DNA of 5,704 nucleotides from Euryarchaeota archaeon UBA40 (GTDB lineage Archaea; Thermoplasmatota; Poseidoniia; Poseidoniales; Thalassarchaeaceae), in contig DAYJ01000090.1 in NCBI GenBank assembly GCA_002506875.1, positions 1 to 5,704 of the forward strand, given 5' to 3'. A model generated the notes under the pieces. That model was not told the DNA's origin and did not search any database. It saw nothing but the letters and a program-made list of their open reading frames with translations. A program made the position numbers and the translations under genes. Positions 1-5,196 of the stretch are shown here, in pieces (position 1 is the stretch's first letter; each line of letters opens with the position of its first letter).

Positions 1-1582
1 GATGCAAACAGAATCAATAATGCAGATGTGTTCAATATTTTCGTTGGTCGACTTCCTGTTGCAGATTTGACTCAGATGAATAGTTTCTACACATTTACAA
101 CTGTTGTACTTGATGCATCCTCTTCCGATGACCCAGATGGTTTTACTGACATATATTGTTATTTTATGATTGAAGATCCTCTTGCAGTCGACGATAATGA
201 TGGTAATCCTACGGATGGTTTCATTGAGCAAGTGATCTATACTGATACAACAGAGGATTGTGTTGTTGAATGGTCATGGGATGATGATGGCGAATACGAA
301 ATTGGATTGAGCATTGTTGATGATGAGGGCGATACAACAGTGACTAACATGACAGTAGAGGTTCTCAATCGTGCACCTGAATTGGTTCTTTCATCGAATA
401 CTGATACGGTAGAAGTAATGGGTAGGGTCACTTTTGATGCGTTCCAGCATGGCGATATTGATACAATGAATCCACAAGCTCCTGTGGATTTCCTATGGGC
501 GGATGACTGTGAAGAAGGAAAAGTCACTCAGGTGTGCACTGTGACTCCTATGGTTGAAGGAATATACACAATTCAAGCAACTGCAACAGATGATGATGGA
601 GCCCTCACTATGGCCGAGCATTCGGTGGAAGTAACCAATATCGCACCTTGGAATTCGACTATTATGGCCAAGGATGCTAATGGTACCGAAATTTCGATGG
701 ATTCACAGATGGTTTGGCATGTAAACGAAGATGACCCGATCACCTTCACTGGAATGGCTGAAGATTCAATCAATGATTTGGATACTCTGTCGTATGAGTG
801 GTGGCCAGATGTCGAGGAAAATGCTACTTGGTCCGTCTTGCAAGAGAATGATGGATCCTCCTCCGACTTTACCCATGCTTACGAAACCCATGGCATGCAT
901 GTCGTTGCAATGGAAGCCATCGATGATGATGGCCTCCGAACTCGGAGAGCAAATGGATGGTTGATGGTTCAGAATGTGCCACCTGAGATTCAGCCGTTTG
1001 GGTCCTTGTTACCAGTCGCTGAGGATCAAGTACTGAGTATTACAGGCGAATATCAGGATACTGCCTCTGATATTGAGACATTACATGCATGTTGGGATGT
1101 CGATCCTTCCATGAATTCTGATTCAGAGGGTTCTGCAGAAGATGATTGTGATGTTGAGGGTGCGGACCTTGCGTGGTCTTGGCCAGATTCGGCTACAGCC
1201 CCATCCATGGTCGTCTTTCATGTAACCGATGATGATGGTGAACGCGTGTTTGAGATGGTTAACATCACTGTTCGTAATGTCAAGCCTCGTGCAATGGCTA
1301 ATGTCACTACACCTGGCCCCTACGCCGTGGGAGACCCAATCGAGTTTAGTGCAGATGGAACTACCGATTCATCCCTAGACCTTTTCAGGCTCAAGTATCG
1401 TTGGGACTTCAACACTGCATTCGATTTTGATGATGATGGTTACTCTGCTAACGATATCCAAGATGAGGGGTTCAATGTCACTCACGTATTCGATGAGCCT
1501 GGAACATACATTGTTCGATTGACTGCCTTTGATGGGGAAGAAGAGGATGTGGTTGATATTCAGATTACGGTTGAGGATACTA
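1..1582 (+). repeat. Tandem PKD/Ig-like repeat array (protein level)
   Basis: The ectodomain divides into five units of about 90-112 residues, with boundaries near nt 367, 637, 973 and 1276, where the linker reads N-R-A-P, N-I-A-P, N-V-P-P and N-V-K-P. Each unit contains GAT-GAT-GAT-GG encoding DDDG, at nt 280, 589, 922, 1228 and 1429. In the first four units DDDG comes shortly before the last strand. In the fifth it sits inside an inserted Asp-rich loop. The repeats have diverged strongly at the DNA level, so this is an old domain duplication and not a recent tandem duplication. Confidence 0.75.
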
Positions 1583-2112
1583 GGCTCCTAGGGGTGCTTG
1601 ATATTGGATTCAATTCAGGATCTGGAACGGTCGTTCTTGCACTGGGTGCAGTTCTCTTCCTTCTACTAATCCTCATCGGAATCGGTTTCATGCGCCGGGG
1701 GTCACGTGGAAATGATATTGCATTCAATTATGGTCAGGTGGATAGTTACGGAATAGGGGCAGCTCCGTCCCCTCAGGCTCCTCCTCCGGTACATGCCTTT
1801 GCAGAGCCAGGGGTGCCAAGCGGACCCCCCATCCCCGCGCAAGGTCTTCCTCAAGGTTGGACAATGGAGCAATGGGAGCATTTTGGTCAAGAATGGCTTG
1901 ATCGTCAGGCAGTGGTTCAGAGTGCACCAATACAGGCGCCCAATCCCTATGCTCCGGCTCCTTCCGTGAGTTCTCCAGTTGTCTCGGAGGTATCTCCCAC
2001 TATCGACCCGTTCGCTCCTTCTGCAGCTGAAGTTCAGATGCCGGCTCCAGAGCCAGCTCCATCTGTTCCATCTCCGTCTCAAGGAACTGATATTCTAGAT
2101 TTCGATTTGTGA
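1..2112 (+). CDS. PKD-repeat membrane-anchored surface protein (5' partial)
   Basis: The frame is open to the first base of the window, so the GTG at 28 is probably an internal Val and the true start lies upstream. Residues are numbered from codon 28. About five PKD/Ig-like beta-sandwich repeats are separated by a V-x-N-x-x-P type linker (N114, N204, N316, N417), and each repeat carries a DDDG motif (D85, D188, D299, D401, D468). Seven N-x-S/T sequons (N107, N209, N218, N265, N412, N425, N483) all precede one hydrophobic membrane segment, V535-F554. MRRGSR follows it, which predicts an outside N terminus and inside C terminus. The cytoplasmic tail of about 140 residues is rich in Pro, Ala and Ser, has a Trp motif at 606-627 and ends in acidic DILDFDL. 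PKD repeats usually serve extracellular adhesion or protein-protein contact; the exact ligand is unknown. The gene is packed 4 bases before sepF, suggesting cotranscription. Confidence 0.85.
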   Translation, partial: DANRINNADVFNIFVGRLPVADLTQMNSFYTFTTVVLDASSSDDPDGFTDIYCYFMIEDPLAVDDNDGNPTDGFIEQVIYTDTTEDCVVEWSWDDDGEYEIGLSIVDDEGDTTVTNMTVEVLNRAPELVLSSNTDTVEVMGRVTFDAFQHGDIDTMNPQAPVDFLWADDCEEGKVTQVCTVTPMVEGIYTIQATATDDDGALTMAEHSVEVTNIAPWNSTIMAKDANGTEISMDSQMVWHVNEDDPITFTGMAEDSINDLDTLSYEWWPDVEENATWSVLQENDGSSSDFTHAYETHGMHVVAMEAIDDDGLRTRRANGWLMVQNVPPEIQPFGSLLPVAEDQVLSITGEYQDTASDIETLHACWDVDPSMNSDSEGSAEDDCDVEGADLAWSWPDSATAPSMVVFHVTDDDGERVFEMVNITVRNVKPRAMANVTTPGPYAVGDPIEFSADGTTDSSLDLFRLKYRWDFNTAFDFDDDGYSANDIQDEGFNVTHVFDEPGTYIVRLTAFDGEEEDVVDIQITVEDTRLLGVLDIGFNSGSGTVVLALGAVLFLLLILIGIGFMRRGSRGNDIAFNYGQVDSYGIGAAPSPQAPPPVHAFAEPGVPSGPPIPAQGLPQGWTMEQWEHFGQEWLDRQAVVQSAPIQAPNPYAPAPSVSSPVVSEVSPTIDPFAPSAAEVQMPAPEPAPSVPSPSQGTDILDFDL

Positions 2113-2116
2113 TTAT

Positions 2117-2587
2117 ATGGTGAACATATTCCGACTTCTTGGCCTTCCTCAACCACCTTCTGGTCGAATGGAAGCGGAAGAGCAGGCTGTTCGAACCCCT
2201 CCTCCGGTCGGACCTACGACCGTCCCTGATTCGAATTCTCCAGGGTTTGAAGACCTAGGCGAGGTAGAATGGGCACGACGCGAGGATGCTGTTGATATCT
2301 CTCGCTTTCTCAGATATATCGTTCCTGATGATCGCCATTCAGTCCCTCATCGAAAGATTTCCGAGCATCTCCTGCAAGGGGATGTAGTCATTGTTGATTT
2401 GCGCATGCTTGCTCATATGGAGGCGCAGAAGGGTGCTTGTAGACGTCGCCTGCTTGAGATTGCTCAAGATCAAGGTCTCAATGCCTTTGTCCTTGATGCA
2501 GATGAAGACCTAATTCTCATTCCAGGAAATGGAGTTGCTGTCGATGTGGATCGTCATGTTCTCGGGCTAGAATCCGAGCCAATTTAA
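2117..2587 (+). CDS. sepF: Cell division protein SepF (archaeal type, DUF552 family)
   Basis: SepF is a cytoplasmic protein that binds the membrane through an N-terminal amphipathic helix and tethers FtsZ at the division site. The 156-residue protein fits this layout: a short amphipathic start (MVNIFRLLGL), a Pro/Glu-rich flexible linker (about 11-57), then an alpha/beta core at about 58-145. The core shows the family pattern: a helix before a GDVVIVDL strand (88-95), a basic helix with R109-R111, and a closing strand and turn LILIPGNGVAVD (132-143). The ATG lies 4 bases after the stop of the PKD gene with no Shine-Dalgarno sequence, so translation is probably coupled or reinitiated. Its stop shares TTAA with the stop of the convergent gene. 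I recognise the family by pattern, not by a search; a divergent DUF552 relative without a division role is the main alternative. Confidence 0.8.
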   Translation: MVNIFRLLGLPQPPSGRMEAEEQAVRTPPPVGPTTVPDSNSPGFEDLGEVEWARREDAVDISRFLRYIVPDDRHSVPHRKISEHLLQGDVVIVDLRMLAHMEAQKGACRRRLLEIAQDQGLNAFVLDADEDLILIPGNGVAVDVDRHVLGLESEPI

Positions 2588-3417
2588 TCGGATTTCTCCA
2601 TCTTATGACGCCAAGAATCTGAGGCGCGAATATCACTAACTTCGTTATCTGTAAGCATTGTTAGAATACTCTCTTTTTCGATAATTTCTCGATCGAGGGT
2701 TGGACTTAGAATCCCGTCTACCCTGAGAACAACCCATTCTGCGATTGCATCTTCGGGGAGGGGGTGGCGAGCAACGAGGGTTGTTTGAAGGGCAACCAAG
2801 GAGGCCGCTGGAGCGTCTGGCCACCCTTCGTTGGTAATCGCAGCATGCTCCATCCATTCTGATTCGTTACTGGGAAGAGGCTGAGCACTCGATTCGATCC
2901 ATCGGACAATGTCCATCTGAGGGGGTAGAACCGAAAGTGTCGCTCGTTCTGTCTCGATGAGATTCAGTAGGGTATCCCTACTACGCCCCTTTCTGTCCTT
3001 GGATAGACTCATGCCGATGAGAGGCGGCGAGTTTGAAACGACGGATATTGATGACATTGGAGCGATGTTCCTAATGCCATCCTTCGAAATTGTAGACACG
3101 AGGTGGAGTGGCCGAGGTGTGACCACTGCTCCAAGCCAAGCAGATCGTTCGCGATGGTCGAATGAAGTAGGATCTAATCGATGTACATCTCCTGAGAGGT
3201 CCAAGTTTGATGTGTTCTCTGGCGCTCCGAACCAATCGTTTAGGTCACCTCGCTGAACTTCGGATGCAGCATACGCTGTGAATTCACGATATGTCTCCCA
3301 TTGGGCGATAATTTCTTCATTTTCTCCTCGATCTTTCTTCCGCTGGATCGATTCATCTGCATAGGTGACGCAACGTTTGAGGAAGCGGAGGACGTGCTCC
3401 TTAGCGTCCGCGTCCAT
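2584..3417 (-). CDS. Flavin-reductase-like FMN-binding split-barrel protein with N-terminal helical extension
   Basis: Residues about 95-240 match the flavin reductase-like (DIM6/NTAB) family: WLGAVVTPRPLHLVST at the first strands, DGIRNIAPMSS (113-123), a PPLIGMSLS strand (131-139), R147-D148-T149-L150 before a helix, then LSVLP. Members bind FMN and reduce flavin or act as flavoproteins; the substrate cannot be read from sequence. Residues 1-63 form a predicted charged helical region containing W40, Y43 and a DLNDWF end (58-63). I do not recognise this part as a standard family component. The C terminus (about 241-277) also lacks the usual L-x-R-x-G-G-x-Y ending. The start ATG at 3417 has a GAGG 7 bases upstream that overlaps the peroxiredoxin stop, giving a tightly coupled pair. 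A redox partnership with the peroxiredoxin is inferred from position only. Confidence 0.75.
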   Translation of the reverse strand: MDADAKEHVLRFLKRCVTYADESIQRKKDRGENEEIIAQWETYREFTAYAASEVQRGDLNDWFGAPENTSNLDLSGDVHRLDPTSFDHRERSAWLGAVVTPRPLHLVSTISKDGIRNIAPMSSISVVSNSPPLIGMSLSKDRKGRSRDTLLNLIETERATLSVLPPQMDIVRWIESSAQPLPSNESEWMEHAAITNEGWPDAPAASLVALQTTLVARHPLPEDAIAEWVVLRVDGILSPTLDREIIEKESILTMLTDNEVSDIRASDSWRHKMEKSD

Positions 3418-3424
3418 CGTATTT

Positions 3425-3428
3425 CCTC
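3425..3428 (-). promoter_or_regulatory. Shine-Dalgarno GAGG overlapping the bcp stop codon
   Basis: On the minus strand the junction reads TGAGGAAATACG followed by ATG. The TGA is the peroxiredoxin stop (3429-3427), and GAGG sits 7 bases before the flavin-reductase start at 3417, within the usual spacing for anti-Shine-Dalgarno pairing. It supports the chosen start and suggests translational coupling. The other starts in this window show no such motif. Confidence 0.65.
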
Positions 3429-3891
3429 ACTCCAAATCGAGTTCTTTCAGGACGCGAGAAACGTGGCCCTTTGCGCGCACATTTTGGCCAATCCATTGTA
3501 ATATCCCATCTTGGGAGATGACAAATGTGGAGCGAATTGCACCCATGTATGTCTTGCCGTAATTCGTTTTTTCACCCCAGGCGCCGTAGAGTTCGTGCAA
3601 TGAGGCATCATCGTCCACAATCAAATCAAAATTCAGTCCTTGGGCATTGATGAACCTTTGATGGCTCGCTTCTGAGTCACGTGATACTCCGATAACCCTC
3701 CAACCTGCTCCATCGAACGTATCTTTTGCGTCTCGGAAGTCACAGGCCTGTGTAGTGCATCCGGGGGTGCTGTCCTTTGGATAGAAGTAGAGGATTATTC
3801 CTGACTCTTCAAGGGCTTTCTGAAGGTGAAAAGGGCTTCCATCCTGTAGTATTGCGGTGAAGTCTGGTGCAGCATCTCCTTCAGAGAACAT
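3427..3891 (-). CDS. bcp: Thioredoxin-dependent peroxiredoxin, Bcp/PrxQ type
   Basis: This is a cytoplasmic thiol peroxidase that reduces hydrogen peroxide and organic hydroperoxides, normally recycled by thioredoxin. The length of 154 residues is typical. The active site STPGCTTQAC (41-50) gives peroxidatic Cys45, with Thr42 and Pro43 of the P-x-x-x-T/S-x-x-C motif around it (PKDSTPGC), and resolving Cys50 at the spacing seen in E. coli Bcp, so both catalytic cysteines are intact. The conserved active-site Arg is likely R120 in GAIRSTFVI, after the family segment LYGAWGEKTNYGKTYMG (101-117). The ATG at 3891 gives the standard N terminus (MFSEGDAAPDF). There is no Shine-Dalgarno or A+T-rich box in the 45 bases before it, so it may be transcribed from the upstream regulator gene. 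Downstream it is coupled to the flavin-reductase-like gene. Confidence 0.93.
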   Translation of the reverse strand: MFSEGDAAPDFTAILQDGSPFHLQKALEESGIILYFYPKDSTPGCTTQACDFRDAKDTFDGAGWRVIGVSRDSEASHQRFINAQGLNFDLIVDDDASLHELYGAWGEKTNYGKTYMGAIRSTFVISQDGILQWIGQNVRAKGHVSRVLKELDLE

Positions 3892-3936
3892 GGTCTGAGG
3901 GTGGGTGTCGATGGCATGAATGCTTGGTTTCCATCA

Positions 3937-5013
3937 TTAATCATCAGATTCAGAGAATTGAAGGATCTCATCTACATTCTCTACTAGGTGAGTCACAGAT
4001 TTTCTACCGTTGCGTTGCCGGACTACTAGCCCAAGCTCACACATCCTAGTGACTGCTGCTACTCTTCGTATCTGAAGCGTAGAATTCGACCAACCATATT
4101 CCGTTGATTCTCCAAATCGTCTCATCATACGGGAATCCAAACGATCATTCCCTACTGCACCATTGCGCATTCCATCGATAATCGTCCTCATGATTTTCCA
4201 TTCCAATGGGAGACGATGGCAGATTGAGGTGAGTATGAGCCCTCTCTCAAGATTACTGAATGCCCCCCGATGCCCCTCTTCCTGATCGATGACTGGGTTT
4301 GGAAGTCGTGCTAAATCAAGGCCATGCGATGTTAGTCTGTGTCCGGATGTATCCTTTGTGGTCCAGCCCACAATCTCCATTGCAGACCTTTTCGACGACC
4401 CTTGTCCACTGCCTATAATCCACGATACTGTCCGATTCCTTGCAGTATCATCGAGATGGCTGAATCCAGTAGATAGTCGCTCACCACGCCCCCTTCCATC
4501 GCGATCATCTTCATTTGAAAGACGTGTTCCATTGAGTTCAAGCATACTTGATACCTTTTCTCGTAACTCCCCATCTGGGACTGAATCTTTGGTTACCCCG
4601 GTCATAGTCCAGATTAATCTCAAAGTGTGCTTCAATGGGAGCAATCGTAGGAGCCCTGGAGGTAGGAGTTCATCATCTAGTCGCCCAATGTTTGGTCCAG
4701 TGGGTGCATCGGTTCGAATTGATGTTAGTTGGAGAGTTTCTCGGTCGCCGAATTTCGATTCTAGCAAAGCATCTGCAGCTCTCGCCCGGCGATTCCAGGC
4801 TCTATCTGCCAAACCTCTCAGCCCAGGAGTAACTGTATCTTCGGATGCAGATGTTGTAGGGTGTGGATTTTCGTTACTTAGGGTGCTGGTTCTGGAATCC
4901 AATCGATTAGCGCATTGAATGAGCCAATCTTCCACGCTTGTACCTGATGCAATTGCTTCTTGCATCCATCGAATTGCGACGGATTCGCTCACTTCGAGTT
5001 TGAATTCCACCAC
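3937..5013 (-). CDS. Putative DNA-binding regulator: RHH-like N terminus, winged-helix-like C terminus
   Basis: I do not recognise the family. The start is GTG at 5013, with a second GTG directly after it; an in-frame TGA at 5034-5032 excludes a longer protein. Residues 2-38 follow a strand-helix-helix plan (VEFKLEV, then two helices to CANRL) like ribbon-helix-helix proteins. A Ser/Thr/Pro-rich linker follows at about 39-63, then a helical region. Residues about 180-245 hold a possible first winged helix, including LTSHGLDLARLPNPVID (227-243). Residues about 295-345 look like a second: helices up to RMCELGLVV, then a basic wing RQRNGRKSV (332-340). The protein is highly charged, with no membrane segment. 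The gene lies 45 bases upstream of bcp on the same strand and may be cotranscribed with it. A redox-responsive or autoregulatory role is possible but only inferred; a replication or plasmid-type DNA-binding protein is an alternative. Confidence 0.7.
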   Translation of the reverse strand: MVEFKLEVSESVAIRWMQEAIASGTSVEDWLIQCANRLDSRTSTLSNENPHPTTSASEDTVTPGLRGLADRAWNRRARAADALLESKFGDRETLQLTSIRTDAPTGPNIGRLDDELLPPGLLRLLPLKHTLRLIWTMTGVTKDSVPDGELREKVSSMLELNGTRLSNEDDRDGRGRGERLSTGFSHLDDTARNRTVSWIIGSGQGSSKRSAMEIVGWTTKDTSGHRLTSHGLDLARLPNPVIDQEEGHRGAFSNLERGLILTSICHRLPLEWKIMRTIIDGMRNGAVGNDRLDSRMMRRFGESTEYGWSNSTLQIRRVAAVTRMCELGLVVRQRNGRKSVTHLVENVDEILQFSESDD

Positions 5014-5033
5014 TTTACGCGCTGTAGTAATTC

Positions 5034-5041
5034 ATTATTAA
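5034..5041 (-). promoter_or_regulatory. Possible TATA box for a leaderless regulator transcript
   Basis: On the minus strand the sequence reads TTAATAAT about 21-28 bases upstream of the GTG at 5013. That is where an archaeal TATA box would sit if transcription began at or next to the start codon. The lack of a Shine-Dalgarno before this start agrees with a leaderless transcript. The surroundings are so A+T-rich that other TATA-like strings occur nearby (for example AATATA near 5052-5057), so the exact box is uncertain. Confidence 0.35.
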
Positions 5042-5051
5042 CTCATTCTAC

Positions 5052-5085
5052 TATATTGATTAATATTAATTATATTGAATTAATC
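5052..5085. repeat. Direct repeats and 12-bp palindrome upstream of the regulator gene
   Basis: TATATTGA occurs at 5052-5059 and again at 5071-5078, exactly 19 bases apart, each followed by TTAAT or ATTAAT. Between and overlapping them is the perfect 12-base palindrome ATTAATATTAAT (5059-5070). GATTAAT (5058-5064) and ATTAATC (5079-5085) form a further inverted pair. The block lies about 39-72 bases upstream of the regulator start, beyond the candidate TATA box, a plausible operator position. A+T-rich DNA makes such patterns by chance more often than mixed DNA. Confidence 0.45.
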
Positions 5086-5103
5086 ATGTCAATAACGAAT
5101 TAC

Positions 5104-5127
5104 TGAAATATGTATTTCAAATTTCAA
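5104..5127. repeat. Short palindrome and tandem 7-mers in the intergenic region
   Basis: TGAAATA (5104-5110) and TATTTCA (5113-5119) form an inverted repeat with a 2-base spacer. The heptamer ATTTCAA is then repeated directly at 5114-5120 and 5121-5127, and GAAATT occurs inverted again at 5141-5146. This could be a second protein-binding site upstream of the regulator, or simple low-complexity sequence. Confidence 0.35.
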
Positions 5128-5163
5128 ATTCCTTTTTTTTGAAATTGAATCAATAATGGATAG

Positions 5164-5186
5164 AAAACGATTTATTGAATCGTTTT
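5164..5186 (-). terminator. Hairpin after the DUF2135-like gene, probable terminator
   Basis: AAAACGATT (5164-5172) and AATCGTTTT (5178-5186) are perfect 9-base inverted arms around a 5-base loop. Read on the minus strand, the hairpin begins 10 bases after the TGA at 5199-5197, and its 3' arm ends in TTTT followed by CTATCC. Position and T-rich 3' side suit a terminator, although the stem is A+T-rich and the U-tract short. An overlapping weaker pair, GAATC (5177-5181) with GATTC (5188-5192), could form an alternative fold. Confidence 0.45.
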
Positions 5187-5196
5187 TGATTCGAAA

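Larger units (their letters stand above)
5014..5196. other. Very A+T-rich intergenic region
   Basis: This 183-base stretch has about 22% G+C by hand count, far below the genes on both sides, and no convincing ORF or RNA gene. Both neighbours are on the minus strand, so it should contain the terminator of the DUF2135 gene and the promoter of the regulator gene. Palindromes and direct repeats inside it are listed separately. Confidence 0.8.

Noticed and set aside
28..30. GTG at 28 as the true start of the PKD gene
   Set aside because: The frame is open upstream to base 1, there is no signal peptide after this codon, and it falls inside a beta-strand-like segment of a repeat. It reads better as an internal Val.
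280..1440. Repeated GATGATGATGG strings as a DNA-level repeat or CRISPR-like array
   Set aside because: They are spaced irregularly, about 200-330 bases apart, and all encode DDDG in frame within PKD repeats. Protein constraint explains them.
1702..2082. A 126-codon open frame on the - strand
   Set aside because: It is opposite the Pro-rich tail of the PKD protein, and its Arg/Trp-rich composition is what the reverse complement of Pro/Ala/Ser codons gives. It is not a believable protein.
2561..2578. CTCGG/CCGAG stem near the end of sepF as a terminator
   Set aside because: It has only 5 base pairs with an 8-base loop, lies inside the coding sequence, and has no T-run after it on either strand.
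3892..3936. Separate promoter for bcp
   Set aside because: The 45-base gap has no A+T-rich TATA-like box and no clear upstream recognition element. Readthrough from the regulator gene is simpler, though a promoter inside that gene cannot be excluded.
4289..4918. A 209-codon open frame on the + strand
   Set aside because: It lies wholly opposite the regulator gene, is Ser/Arg/Pro-rich without domain pattern, and has no convincing start signal. It is most likely an antisense shadow.
5133..5140. T8 run as a + strand terminator
   Set aside because: No + strand gene ends nearby; both flanking genes are on the minus strand, where this reads as an A-run.
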